A stretch of 64,000 nt of DNA from Amycolatopsis thermoflava N1165. GTDB lineage: Bacteria; Actinomycetota; Actinomycetes; Mycobacteriales; Pseudonocardiaceae. Every line of letters starts with the position of its first letter. The stretch's first letter is position 1. A model generated the notes under the pieces. It was not told where the DNA came from. It worked only from the letters and a program-made list of their open reading frames with translations, and did no database searches. Shown here piece after piece: positions 27,529 through 37,209 of this stretch. The DNA is taken from contig NZ_KI421511.1 in NCBI RefSeq assembly GCF_000473265.1, positions 4,501,560 through 4,565,559 on the forward strand. Reading direction: 5' to 3'. The translations under genes were made by a program, and so were the position numbers.

Positions 27529-28703
27529 CGCCGTACCCCCGCCGCCTTGTCGATGTCGTTCTTGAGATCGGTCGCTGTCATGACTCGGTAGCCGGCGCCG
27601 CGCAGCATGTCGGCCAGAAGCCCACGGCTGGTGCGCTGATGGTCGGGAATCACGATGATCAATCCGGGCTCGGCCGGTTCCGTCTCGCGTAGCGCCTCGC
27701 CGAGTGCGACAGGAGACGCCCACGCCTTGGCGTCCACCCGCCACACCTTCCGCTTCAGCGTGATCCGCAGGTCGTAGCGGTCCTTATGAGGCCACATGTC
27801 CACCCGCGCGCCAGCCGTCCGGGCGTGGTCGCGCAGGTTGCATTCCAAGATCCCCGGCAGGGTCACGTACCGCCAGATCACCCGCGACACCGCGCGCGAC
27901 TCGGGGGTAGCCGGCTGGCCCTTGACTTCGCTGGCCTGCGGACCGGCGGGCTGGAGAACAGGAGCGCGATCGGCGGATCCGCCGGTGTGGCAAGCGTAGG
28001 TGATCCCGTTGCGCGCATGCGCCTCGCAGCGCACCTCGACCACCGTGTCCGTGCCGACCACACGCATGGGCCAGCGGCAAGTCGGGCAGGCGAACCACCA
28101 TCCGCGGATCTGGCACCACGTCCACTCCACGATCGGCTCGTAGTGGTCGAACCGTCCCCACAGTGCGTCCCAGGTACGGCGCAACTCGCGCAGGTCCCCG
28201 GAAGGCTCGTCCACGAGCAGTTCGCGTGCTCGGGTGTAGTCCTTCGCGGGCAGGCGCCGCAGCACCTCGTAGATGCGGCGTTCCTCCTGCTCCGTGGCGA
28301 CCTTGGCCCATGGCCAGTGCTCGTCCAACGCCACCGACGGAACCAGGTGCTCCACACACAGGTCGCGGGCCTCGTCGCTGAACTGCCCCGTCTCGTCGAG
28401 CAGTACCAGGTCACCAATTTCGGCAAGGTCGACACCGTCGGGTAGCAACTCCCGCAGCGGGCGAGACAAGCCGCTGCGGAACTGCGCCATCGTCGGGGCC
28501 TGCCCGACCGGGTACGTCGAGGCCAGCACCCCCAGACAACTCATCAACGCACGCCCCTGCCTGCTGCGCGCCAGATCCGGATCCCCGAGAGCAGCGGCAG
28601 CCAGGCTACAGGCGGTGATCGCCTGATCGCGGCGGCGGCGCTCAACTTCGGTCACGGTCGAAGACATGCTAGGCACAATAGGACCGACCACCGACAGGAT
28701 CAT
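27525..28703 (-). CDS. PD-(D/E)XK nuclease of the PIWI-RE module
   Basis: 392 residues from ATG 28703 (GAGG eight bases upstream); ATG 28667 (MSSTVTEVERRRRD) is an alternative start. The N-terminal ~195 residues are helical and family-specific. A four-cysteine ribbon follows (CPTC near 206-209, then Cys near 226 and 238). The C-terminal domain has the restriction-type core YDLRITLKRKVWRVDAKAW, with Asp near 311 and D-x-K near 324-326. This is the predicted effector nuclease of the three-gene module. Its TGA overlaps the helicase GTG, so all three proteins are translationally coupled. Confidence 0.82.
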   Translation of the reverse strand: MILSVVGPIVPSMSSTVTEVERRRRDQAITACSLAAAALGDPDLARSRQGRALMSCLGVLASTYPVGQAPTMAQFRSGLSRPLRELLPDGVDLAEIGDLVLLDETGQFSDEARDLCVEHLVPSVALDEHWPWAKVATEQEERRIYEVLRRLPAKDYTRARELLVDEPSGDLRELRRTWDALWGRFDHYEPIVEWTWCQIRGWWFACPTCRWPMRVVGTDTVVEVRCEAHARNGITYACHTGGSADRAPVLQPAGPQASEVKGQPATPESRAVSRVIWRYVTLPGILECNLRDHARTAGARVDMWPHKDRYDLRITLKRKVWRVDAKAWASPVALGEALRETEPAEPGLIIVIPDHQRTSRGLLADMLRGAGYRVMTATDLKNDIDKAAGVRR

Positions 28704-29027
28704 GGGAATGCCTCGGCCGCTGTGGCTCTCCCACTGACTGTCGGCCTGCTGATCTGACCTTGAATTGGTTCGTCCGGCGGCCGGGGCTCCTGATCGCCGG
28801 ACGGGTGAGCATGGACTAATGCTGTATCGAGCAACGTTGCCCGCCGGGCACGCAGCTGGACGACGAGCAGGTGCAGAAGTTGATCGAGAGAGGCAGTGCG
28901 GCTGTACGAGATTGGCTGGTCACTGGCCGGATCGGTGAGCGGATGAGCGCCGGCCCACTACCCGTGCTCAACCGCTTGCGCGGGACGTGGCATACGGATG
29001 CGACATACACACGGGTGAGAGCGGTGA
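28704..29027. other. Gap between the two defence operons
   Basis: 324 bp. A plus-strand frame with no clear start (CPPGTQLDDEQVQKLIERGS, ending at 29059) overlaps the end of the YgjP gene and could be a remnant. I cannot assign it. No obvious promoter or terminator. Confidence 0.4.
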
Positions 29028-29759
29028 TCAGCCCCGATCCGGCCACTCCTCGTGACTAAGTGGTGCGTCATTCAGCTGGTCACGGAGACTCCGCCAGTTC
29101 GGCAGGAACTTATCCATGAGCTTGGTGAAGCGCGGGCCATGGTTACGTTCGAGGTGGTGCGTCATCTCGTGGACGACGATGTACTCCAGGCAGTCCGGGT
29201 GTTTTTTGGCTAGTTCGACGTTGAACCAGATGTGCCCGGTCTCGCGGTTGCATGATCCCCACTTGGTCTTCATCCGCCTGATTGTCCATCGCGGCACCGA
29301 CACTTCCAGTTTCGGCTCCCACCTAGCAATAAGGCCAGGGATCGCTTGTCGCAACTGCTCTCGATACCATCGATCGAGCAGCTCGCGTCGCCGTTCGGTT
29401 GTGGTACCGGCCGGCACGTACAGAAGCAGCCGCTCGCCGTCTACCTCGAAGTGAGGCCGTCCTGGCCGTTCAATAACCTTCATGCGCCGGCGGACGCCCC
29501 ACACGTAGTGGGACTCGCCGGTGATCATCTCGCGCTCGGACTGGCGGGCAGCCGAGCGCAGTTGCTCGCGCCGTTGCTTGATCCAGGGCAGCCGCTGGAT
29601 CACAGCCAACCGGACTTGCTCATCGTCCAGCCGGTGCGGAGCAGCCACACGGACACGGCCCGCGGGTGGGTAGACGCCGATGTGCAGGTTCTTGATGTCC
29701 TTGTAGATGACATCAATGTCGATGCCGCGGATGGTCAGGTAGGCACTAGCGGTACTCAT
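29028..29759 (-). CDS. YgjP/SprT-like zinc metalloprotease associated with type I RM
   Basis: 243 residues from ATG 29759, overlapping the end of hsdR by 14 bp. The catalytic signature is EYIVVHEMTHHLERNHGPRF (HExxH plus a downstream His), within the YgjP-like metallopeptidase fold whose hallmark MKTKWGSCNRETGHIWFNVE precedes it. The N-terminal half has IKNLHIGVYPPAGRVRVAAP. Genes of this family often end type I restriction operons; whether the protease trims HsdR, or limits restriction alleviation, is not established. Confidence 0.88.
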   Translation of the reverse strand: MSTASAYLTIRGIDIDVIYKDIKNLHIGVYPPAGRVRVAAPHRLDDEQVRLAVIQRLPWIKQRREQLRSAARQSEREMITGESHYVWGVRRRMKVIERPGRPHFEVDGERLLLYVPAGTTTERRRELLDRWYREQLRQAIPGLIARWEPKLEVSVPRWTIRRMKTKWGSCNRETGHIWFNVELAKKHPDCLEYIVVHEMTHHLERNHGPRFTKLMDKFLPNWRSLRDQLNDAPLSHEEWPDRG

Positions 29760-32700
29760 GGCGTGCCTTTACGAGTTCAAACAGTTCATCGAGCCGGTCG
29801 AAGTTGTCAGGCAGCGCCCGCGCAAGAGCGCGCCTGACCTTCTTCTCCTTGATGGGATTGCCCACCCAGGAGTCGGGCTTGGTGTGAAGGATGGTGGTGT
29901 CTACCACGGCGGCCAGCTCTGGAGACTGATCGAAGAAGTCGATCAGGGCACGGCGGGCACCGTTGTTGGCCCACTCTGGGTACGCCGTATCGGACTCACC
30001 CTTGCCGAGCTTGGTCGCGTGCTCCAACAGCTTTGCAAGGTACTGCTGGTACTCCAGAGCCCCCTGGCGGCGCTCTTCAAGGATGGCGTCGAGCAGCTGG
30101 GACATCTTGTCGTAGTACTTCGGGTTCATCGCCCGCTCGTCGATGATCACCTTGCGCATGTTGTTGGTGATCGTCTCCGCCACCGCTTCCGGGTCCTTCT
30201 TGATACCCGCTGGAAGCTTGTCGAGCGCAACGGCTCCCATCTCGACGATCAGCTGGATCAGTCCGGCCTCCTCGAAGTCGGACACGACCTCGGACGGCTT
30301 GGCGCTGATGTACGTGTCGAGCAGGTGGCGCATGCCGGCCTCGTACTGCTTGAAGTCGACGTTTTCGCCCGCGCCGAGCTTGACCTCTTCGCGCACGTTG
30401 GCATAGTGGGCGATCTCGTCCTTGATGGCTGCGGCTTCCGCGTCGCTGTAGCCAGCGTCGTTCATCTCGTTGGCAAGGTTGGCGTACGCGCGGGTCACGG
30501 CCGCCACAGCCTTGTACAGCGCCACCCGCTTAGGCTCATTGGCCTTGATCTGCTCGGCGTTGCCCTGCTCGCGGGCACAGAAGTACTGCTGGTACTGCAA
30601 GGTGTTCTTCGGCGGCTCAACCGGCTCACACAGCGCCCGAATCTTCTCCAGCGCCTCGTCGAGGTCTTCGCGAGCCTTCTCGATCCGGTCGGACAGCAGC
30701 CCCTCAATGTCCTTCTTCTCGTAGCCCTCCAGTGCGCCGCCGGTGTAGTCGGTGATCGCGGATTCAAGGGAGTTGAACAAGTCCCGGTAATCGACGATGT
30801 AGCCGTAGTCCTTGTCGTCACCGTCGAGCCGGTTGACTCGGCAGATCGCCTGAAAGAGGCCGTGGTCCTGCATCTTCTTGTCGATGTACAGGTACGTCGC
30901 ACTCGGCGCGTCGAAGCCGGTCAGGAGCTTGTCGACCACGATGAGCAGCCGCATCTGGCCCGGATCGTTGACGAAACGCTTCTTGACGTCCTTCTCGAAC
31001 TGCTCGACCTTGGCCATCGCCTTGTCGGCAGGCTCGTTGAAATGATCAGCCAGCATCTGCCGGTAGATCTCGTACTGGCGCAGCCGCTCGGTGGCGCCGT
31101 GGCCGGAGTCCTCCTTGGCGATGTCGCCCGCCTGCGGTGCGTATGACGTGACGATGGCGCATTTGCCCTTGAACCCGGCCTGGGTGAACAGCTCGTAGAA
31201 CTTGCACGCCTGGTAGATGCTCGAACTGACGAGGATCGCGTTGCCGCGGCCATCTGAGAGGCGCGGCTTGGTTTCCATGTCGAGCAGGATGTCGTTGACG
31301 ATCTGCCGGGCGCGCGGCTCCGAGCTGACGACCTTCTGCATGGTGCCCCAGCGCTTCTTGAGCTCGGCGCGGGACAGGTCTGTCATGCCACGGGTCTTGG
31401 CTTCGAACCACTTGTCGACCTTCTCCGGCGAGGTCAGCTCCTGGTCGATATTGCGCGCCTCGTAGCGCAGGTCCAGGACGACGCCGTCGGCCACGCCCTC
31501 GTCGAACTTGTAGGTGTGGATGAAGCTGCCGAACTTCTCGATCGTGGTGGCCTTGTCCGCCTTGAGGAGTGGCGTACCGGTGAAGCCGATGAACATCGCG
31601 CCTGGCATGAGCGCCTTCATGGCCTCGTGCATCTTGCCTGACTGGGTGCGGTGAGCCTCATCGACGAAAACGAAGAGGTTGCCCTTGGCGCGGAAGTCCT
31701 TGGGCACAGTGGCGTTCAGCTCAGAAACGAAGTCGCTCTCGGCCCGATCCTGCGCAGTCGCGTCCTCCGAACCCCGGAACTTGTGGACGAGCGAGCAGAT
31801 CAGCCACTCCTCGCTCGTGTTGAGGGTGGTCAGCATGTCGGCGCCGCTCTTGGTGCGATAGATCGACTCGTTGACGCCGAGGAAGACCTTCTCGATCTGG
31901 TCGTCCAGCTCGGTGCGGTCGGTGATGAGCAGTACACGGCCATCCGGCTGGTGCTCGCGGATCCACTTGGCCAGCCAGACCATGGTGAGCGACTTGCCGG
32001 AACCCTGGGTGTGCCAGATGATGCCACCCTCGCGCTTGGCGATCCGTTCTTGAGCAGCCTTCACCCCAAAGTACTGGTTGTGACGACACGTCTTCTTCTG
32101 GCCGGCGTCGAAGACCATGAAGTCATGGACAATCTCCAGCAGCCGCTCCTTCGAGCAGAGCTGGGTCAAGGATCGATCGAGCGGATCGGCGATATCAGAC
32201 GGCTCGCGCCACGCCAGCCAGTACTTCTCCTGCGTGTCGATAACGCTGTAGCGCAGTCCTTCTACGTCGTTGCCCGCCATCACGAGTTGCACCGTTGTGA
32301 AGAACGACCGAATGAACTCCGGCCGCTGGTTCCCGTAGCTTTGTCGGATGCCTTCCGAGACGGCGACCTTCGAGCGCTTGAGCTCGATCGTTCCGAGGGC
32401 GATTCCGTTGACATACAGGACGATGTCCGGGCGCTTGGTGTGCTGGCCGAGTACCGTCACTTCCTCGGCCAGGGCGAAGTGGTTGGCTTCTGGGTGTGCC
32501 CAGTCGATGAGCCACACCGTCTCCGTCTGCTCACCTACACCGGGCCGGACCTTCACCCCATACCGCAGCAGGCCGTAGACGTCGCGGTTCGCCTCGTGCA
32601 GGTCACGACCACCGCCGAGCGAAGCGTCGCTCTTCAGCTTGTCGACCGCCTTGTTGATGAGGTTGTCGCTGTAGCCGCGGGCACGGAGGTTCTGCGTGAG

Positions 32701-32832
32701 CAGCTCGACCTCGACGTTGGAGTTCCCCTCGCGATGCTCCCAATTACCGAGGTAGTCGTAGCCCAGCGACTCTCGGAATAGAGCAACCACACGATCCTGC
32801 GCCTTGCGCTCGGGTTGGCCGACGTTGCTCAC
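29746..32832 (-). CDS. hsdR: Type I restriction enzyme, endonuclease/translocase subunit HsdR
   Basis: 1028 residues from GTG 32832, overlapping the upstream TGA by 4 bp. An N-terminal PD-(D/E)XK nuclease (RPDIVLYVNGIALGTIELKR, Asp near 135 and E-x-K near 150-152) is followed by the SF2 motor: Walker A HTQGSGKSLTM (near 274-284), DEAHRTQSG (near 391-399), TGFTGTPLL-type motif III, GFDAPSATYLYIDK and QAICRVNRLDG. The C-terminal ~250 residues form the helical part that binds the methylase. HsdR with HsdM and HsdS cleaves unmodified DNA after ATP-driven translocation. All motifs are intact. Confidence 0.96.
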   Translation of the reverse strand: MSNVGQPERKAQDRVVALFRESLGYDYLGNWEHREGNSNVEVELLTQNLRARGYSDNLINKAVDKLKSDASLGGGRDLHEANRDVYGLLRYGVKVRPGVGEQTETVWLIDWAHPEANHFALAEEVTVLGQHTKRPDIVLYVNGIALGTIELKRSKVAVSEGIRQSYGNQRPEFIRSFFTTVQLVMAGNDVEGLRYSVIDTQEKYWLAWREPSDIADPLDRSLTQLCSKERLLEIVHDFMVFDAGQKKTCRHNQYFGVKAAQERIAKREGGIIWHTQGSGKSLTMVWLAKWIREHQPDGRVLLITDRTELDDQIEKVFLGVNESIYRTKSGADMLTTLNTSEEWLICSLVHKFRGSEDATAQDRAESDFVSELNATVPKDFRAKGNLFVFVDEAHRTQSGKMHEAMKALMPGAMFIGFTGTPLLKADKATTIEKFGSFIHTYKFDEGVADGVVLDLRYEARNIDQELTSPEKVDKWFEAKTRGMTDLSRAELKKRWGTMQKVVSSEPRARQIVNDILLDMETKPRLSDGRGNAILVSSSIYQACKFYELFTQAGFKGKCAIVTSYAPQAGDIAKEDSGHGATERLRQYEIYRQMLADHFNEPADKAMAKVEQFEKDVKKRFVNDPGQMRLLIVVDKLLTGFDAPSATYLYIDKKMQDHGLFQAICRVNRLDGDDKDYGYIVDYRDLFNSLESAITDYTGGALEGYEKKDIEGLLSDRIEKAREDLDEALEKIRALCEPVEPPKNTLQYQQYFCAREQGNAEQIKANEPKRVALYKAVAAVTRAYANLANEMNDAGYSDAEAAAIKDEIAHYANVREEVKLGAGENVDFKQYEAGMRHLLDTYISAKPSEVVSDFEEAGLIQLIVEMGAVALDKLPAGIKKDPEAVAETITNNMRKVIIDERAMNPKYYDKMSQLLDAILEERRQGALEYQQYLAKLLEHATKLGKGESDTAYPEWANNGARRALIDFFDQSPELAAVVDTTILHTKPDSWVGNPIKEKKVRRALARALPDNFDRLDELFELVKARHEYR

Positions 32833-33566
32833 GAAGCACCCTCCACACGCTCTACGGTCGCAGCATCAACCCAACGAGCAAGGACGCTCAACGCGGCGAG
32901 GTATTCAAGAGCCTCTTGCTCGCTGAGCTCTTGATCGGCTTCGTGGCTGAGCGGGTTCCGGATACCAGCGAACACACCCTCGGCAAAGTTCATCGCACCA
33001 CGCTGCACCGACCTGTAAGTGTCGCTGCCGTCGTCCTCCATGCGGCGCAGGCGCGCCTTTCCAGCCTTCGGGTCATCGAGCGAGAACGCCTGCTTGAACA
33101 GGTCCGTCTCGCTCACATCACGACGGCCGACATTGTTTTGGGTCTCGGCGTTTAGTTTCTTAATAGCACCTCCGACAGCTTCTCGAAAGTGCCCGGACTG
33201 CCAGAGCGATTTCGCCCCGCTCCAGACCCATGGATGCAGCTCGGCGGCCGACAGCTGGGGTGCGTTTTCACCGAGATTCGCCTTAACTTCCGCCTCCCGA
33301 ATCAACGCCTCCTTGGCCCGCAGCGCTGCGGTGCGATGTCGCATCCACCTATTGACCCTGACATCGGCCTCGAGATCACGCCAGCCCGAAAGAACATGGT
33401 CAAGAATCTGTTCGACCACATGCGCCTGCTTGGTGATGTCTTCGTCCGGGGCTGATGTGATCTTGCGGGCAGTCATGTCGACAACACCAGGAACCGGGTC
33501 GGGGTAGCGCAAAGCGGTCTGGTCAATGAACTTGTCCAGCTCTTTCAGCGCCCACTCGGTATTCAT
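32829..33566 (-). CDS. TIGR02391/Ymh-family protein inside the type I RM operon
   Basis: 245 residues from ATG 33566, overlapping hsdS by 4 bp (ATGA); its own TGA overlaps the hsdR GTG. The C-terminal half carries the family signature LHPWVWSGAKSLWQSGHFRE, then AFSLDDPKAGKARLRRM and FAGIRNPLSHE. The N-terminal half is helical. The family is widespread in defence operons; its biochemical role is not known. Being embedded and coupled between hsdS and hsdR argues for a role with the restriction complex. Confidence 0.85.
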   Translation of the reverse strand: MNTEWALKELDKFIDQTALRYPDPVPGVVDMTARKITSAPDEDITKQAHVVEQILDHVLSGWRDLEADVRVNRWMRHRTAALRAKEALIREAEVKANLGENAPQLSAAELHPWVWSGAKSLWQSGHFREAVGGAIKKLNAETQNNVGRRDVSETDLFKQAFSLDDPKAGKARLRRMEDDGSDTYRSVQRGAMNFAEGVFAGIRNPLSHEADQELSEQEALEYLAALSVLARWVDAATVERVEGAS

Positions 33567-34771
33567 CCCGCGCTCTCCTTGACAGGTAGGCGAGTACGGC
33601 CGGTCAGGAGCTGCTGCATCATGCCCTGCTTGACAGACTTTGCTTTGGCGAGGCGACGTTCAAGTGCGTCGATCTCGTTATCGACGTCAGTCAACCGAGA
33701 GGCGACCTCGTGCTGTTCCCTAGGGCATGGCAGTGAAACGACGAAGCTGTTGAGGCTCCCGTTGGTGATCTGGTTGATCGTCGCTCCGAGGTGTTCATCA
33801 ACCTGACGCTTGAAGTCGTCAGATTGAAAGAAGTACTGGAGGAACTGGTTCGAGTCGGATCGGTAGACAGACATGAACGCGCCGAACGTTTGGCCGACAA
33901 CGCGGCTATCAAGCCGGACACTCTTGCCAATCAGCCGCCGGCTGCCGTTTCGAACGCAAATTAGGATGTCGTTCTCGCGGACCCGGATCTTGTCGGGTAT
34001 GGGGCAGTCGACGTACACGTTGTCATCGAAGGTCAGGCGACCGTCCTGGATGTTCGATGAGCGCAGTACGAGGGTGCCCGATCGCTTCACAGAGCTCGGG
34101 CTGTACGTGAGCCCGATCAAGCTCTGCCCGATGTCACCAAGCCGTACGTCGGACCACGGCTCGTCAAAGCCGGGGAGGCGGGTCTTGCCGGTGACGAGCT
34201 GCTGTAGCATGCCCTGCTTGATCGCCTGCTTCTTGACGATCAACCGCTCCAGCATGGCTATGAGATCGTCGACGCCGCAGAGCGTGGCGGCGATATGCTC
34301 TTGCTCGGCACGAGCAGTGGGCACCGGGAGGCGCTGATCAAGGATGTCGGCGCGGGAAAGCCCGGGAATGAGTCCGGTAGACGCCTCCCTGATTCGCGCT
34401 GCATTCTGCTGTAGGGAATAGTAGAGGAATTGACCGGACCAATTGGCAGGCCGTATTGCCATTAGCTGTCTGCTAATGCAATACGTTGCGTCTGCACGGA
34501 CCAACGACCCGGACCCTGATCCCTTGACCGTCACGAGAATGTCGCCAGCCCTGCACAATGAGCCAGGACGGGTGGTGAACTTGGTCTGTAGGATCTCGCC
34601 ATCTGGGAAATCGGCCGGGCCCGTGAGATACGGCGTGCCGGTCCCACAGGTGTTGACGTACCGCGCCATCACGTGCTGACCGGAAATGAGTGTCACGTCA
34701 CTTCGAAGTGGGCGACACTCCCAGCCACTTGGTAGAGCACTGTGCTCGTAGATGGAGGCACGGGCGGTCAT
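33563..34771 (-). CDS. hsdS: Type I restriction enzyme, specificity subunit HsdS
   Basis: 402 residues from ATG 34771, which overlaps the hsdM stop (TAATG); longer frames lie inside hsdM. It has two target-recognition domains (about 20-160 and 215-360), each followed by a conserved helix with the matching repeat ending KQGMLQQLVTGKTRLPG and KQGMMQQLLTGRTRLPV. This two-TRD build specifies a bipartite target. The recognised sequence cannot be predicted from here. Confidence 0.95.
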   Translation of the reverse strand: MTARASIYEHSALPSGWECRPLRSDVTLISGQHVMARYVNTCGTGTPYLTGPADFPDGEILQTKFTTRPGSLCRAGDILVTVKGSGSGSLVRADATYCISRQLMAIRPANWSGQFLYYSLQQNAARIREASTGLIPGLSRADILDQRLPVPTARAEQEHIAATLCGVDDLIAMLERLIVKKQAIKQGMLQQLVTGKTRLPGFDEPWSDVRLGDIGQSLIGLTYSPSSVKRSGTLVLRSSNIQDGRLTFDDNVYVDCPIPDKIRVRENDILICVRNGSRRLIGKSVRLDSRVVGQTFGAFMSVYRSDSNQFLQYFFQSDDFKRQVDEHLGATINQITNGSLNSFVVSLPCPREQHEVASRLTDVDNEIDALERRLAKAKSVKQGMMQQLLTGRTRLPVKESAG

Positions 34772-37209
34772 TACCGCACCCCCATCTCTGCCAAGTAGTT
34801 CTCCACCGTGACTTCGAGCTTCCCCAGCCGTGAGCGGAGGTCGCCGACCGTCTCGGCGTAGCGCTCGCCCAGCAGTTTGGTCCGCGCAACGAGAGCGAGC
34901 GTGAGGGCATGGACCTCGCTGGTCACACGGTTGCCGATGGTTGCGGCCCACTTGTCGTCGAGTACCAGTTGCTTGATCTCGGGCAGGGTGAGGTCACCGT
35001 ACTTCTTCAGGGTCGCCAGGTCGAGTTTGGCTTGCGCTTCCTTGGCGGCCTTCTTGGCGATGGCCTCGTCGTTGTACAGCTTGATCAGATGCTTCAGCGC
35101 CTCGATCTCTTCTGGGTCGGTTCCCTCGTGCTGAGCCACCTTGAGCCGGGTGGAAGCGAGAGCCTTGGTGATCTTGCCGTCGTCCATCACCTCGGCGAGC
35201 AAGCCATCTTCAACGGCATGCTCTTCGATGTACTCCTCGACGGCGCGGCTGGCTTCCTCGGCCGCCGCGTTGAGCGTGTCGACCTCGGCCTGCTCCTCCG
35301 CGAAGTAGCAGGCGACGACGAGCGCCGGTGGAATGAGGTCCATCTTGTACTTGGTGGCGCTGCGTCCGGAGCCGATCACAAGGTCCGGGGCCTCGGAGAG
35401 CTTGCGCTCCTTGTCCTCGATGGTCTTGCGCGGCTTCGCCGCATCCAGCCACCCCTCGTTCATGATCAGGAAGACATCGTCATGCATGACGTCGTGCCAG
35501 TACGTCATGAGCTGCTGGTAGACGTCGTACTCGTCGAGCAGCGGTGTGTCCTTGAAGCGGGCCAATAGATCGTCGCTGATGCGGGCGATCAGGTCCTTCG
35601 GGACGGTGTTGGCATCGATCGCCTGCAGGATGGGCCGATGTGCAGAGAACCAGTCGTCCACCTGGCCGCGCACATCGATCGCGAACTTCTGGAACTCGTC
35701 GGAGTCCAGGATAGTCTGCTGCACCTCGGTCACGCCAATCGCCAGGTCGCTATAGCCGGGGCGATTAGGCTTGAAGAGCACGGCACGAAGGCTCGGGAAC
35801 GCCTCCCAGTACTGGCTGAGTGCGTCCAGATCACGCTCCGGGATCCCGCCGTGCAGGTGGGCGTGCAGGTCCTGGATATCCTCCGGCTCGGAAGAATCGA
35901 TATAGCGGGGGATATTGAGGTTGTAGTCGTTCTTCGGATCGGCGATCTCGTGGAGGGGGACCATGCGCGAGTAGCGCTCGATCTCGGTCTGCTTGTTGAA
36001 GACGTCGACAATCTTGTGGATGTCCCGAGCCCGGAGGCGGTTCTTGGCGCCGTCCTTGATGAAGCCCTTGGAGGCGTCGATCATGAATACGCCGGTGCGG
36101 GCCTGGGCGTTCTCTTTGTCGAGGACGACGATGCAAGCCGGGATGCCGGTGCCGTAGAAGAGGTTGTCGGGCAGGCCGATGATGCCCTTGATGTAGCCAC
36201 GGCGCAGCAGCTCCCGACGGATGTTGGCCTCGGCGTTGCCGCGGAAGAGGACGCCGTGCGGCAGAATGACTGCGGCCTTGCCGTTGCTCTTGAGGGACTT
36301 GAGGATGTGCAGCAGGAAGGCGTAGTCGCCGTTTTTCGCTGGCGGCCGGCCGAATTCGAATCGGCCGTATTCGTTCTCCAGGCCGTTGCTCCACGATTTG
36401 ACCGAGAACGGTGGATTGGCGACCGCGAAGTCAAAGGTCCGTAGCTGGCTACCCGTGATCAGCTGCGGGCTGGTGATCGTGTCGCCCTTGCGGATGTCGC
36501 GGTCCTCGTAGCCGTGCAGGATCATGTTCATCTGGGCCAGCGCCCAGGTAGCGTTGTCTTTCTCCTGGCCGTAGATGGTGAGGCCGCGTGGGGCCTCGTC
36601 GGCCACCTTGAGCAGCAAGGAGCCGGATCCGCAGGTGGGGTCGTAGACGGTATGGTCTTGCCGGGTGTCCGGTCCGATGCCGACGACCTTGGCGAGCACC
36701 CGCGAGACCTCGGCGGGAGTGTAGAACTGGCCTTTCGACTTGCCCGACTCCGTGGCGAAGTGCCGCATCAGGTACTCGTAGGCGTCGCCGAGCAGGTCGT
36801 CGCCCTCGGCCCGGCTGCCGCGAAAGTCCAGGTCAGCGAAGATCGTCACGAGCTTGGAGAGGCGATCTTGCATCTCCTTGCCCTTGCCGAGCTTCTCCTC
36901 GTCGTTGAAGTCGGCCAGGTCGATGACCTTCTCCAGCCCGTTGGCCGCGGCGAGCTTGGCGATGATCTTGTTGATCTTGTCGCCGATCTCCTTGTCACCC
37001 TTGAGGGCAACCATGTCGTCGAAGGAGCCACCGGCAGGCACGTCGATCAGGGAGGTCCGGTCGGCCTTGGCCTTGTCCGTCACGTACTTCACGAACAGCA
37101 GGGTCAGGATGTAGTCCTTGTACTGGCTGGCGTCCATGCCGCCGCGCAGCTCGTCACAGCTCCGCCAGAGCGAGCTGTAGAGGTCCGACTTCTTGAGGGC
37201 CACTACCAC
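34771..37209 (-). CDS. hsdM: Type I restriction enzyme, methylase subunit HsdM
   Basis: 812 residues from GTG 37209 (VVVALKKSDLYSSLWRSCDE), with GGGGG five bases upstream; a GTG at 37203 is an alternative. The helical N-terminal domain (to about 155) precedes the N6-adenine methylase core: motif I VYDPTCGSGSLLLK (about 187-200) and motif IV NPPFSVKSW (about 264-272). It is longer than most HsdM proteins (about 500-550): roughly 300 extra C-terminal residues form charged, probably coiled-coil segments. It is the first gene of the five-gene operon. Confidence 0.95.
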   Translation of the reverse strand: MVVALKKSDLYSSLWRSCDELRGGMDASQYKDYILTLLFVKYVTDKAKADRTSLIDVPAGGSFDDMVALKGDKEIGDKINKIIAKLAAANGLEKVIDLADFNDEEKLGKGKEMQDRLSKLVTIFADLDFRGSRAEGDDLLGDAYEYLMRHFATESGKSKGQFYTPAEVSRVLAKVVGIGPDTRQDHTVYDPTCGSGSLLLKVADEAPRGLTIYGQEKDNATWALAQMNMILHGYEDRDIRKGDTITSPQLITGSQLRTFDFAVANPPFSVKSWSNGLENEYGRFEFGRPPAKNGDYAFLLHILKSLKSNGKAAVILPHGVLFRGNAEANIRRELLRRGYIKGIIGLPDNLFYGTGIPACIVVLDKENAQARTGVFMIDASKGFIKDGAKNRLRARDIHKIVDVFNKQTEIERYSRMVPLHEIADPKNDYNLNIPRYIDSSEPEDIQDLHAHLHGGIPERDLDALSQYWEAFPSLRAVLFKPNRPGYSDLAIGVTEVQQTILDSDEFQKFAIDVRGQVDDWFSAHRPILQAIDANTVPKDLIARISDDLLARFKDTPLLDEYDVYQQLMTYWHDVMHDDVFLIMNEGWLDAAKPRKTIEDKERKLSEAPDLVIGSGRSATKYKMDLIPPALVVACYFAEEQAEVDTLNAAAEEASRAVEEYIEEHAVEDGLLAEVMDDGKITKALASTRLKVAQHEGTDPEEIEALKHLIKLYNDEAIAKKAAKEAQAKLDLATLKKYGDLTLPEIKQLVLDDKWAATIGNRVTSEVHALTLALVARTKLLGERYAETVGDLRSRLGKLEVTVENYLAEMGVR

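Noticed and set aside
28816..29059. Plus-strand frame with CPPGTQLDDEQVQ between the defence operons
   Set aside because: No start codon, overlaps the YgjP gene end, and no family match; kept only as a note in the gap entry.
29758..31146. 462-codon plus-strand ORF over hsdR
   Set aside because: Mirror of the hsdR reading frame, which carries all type I motifs.
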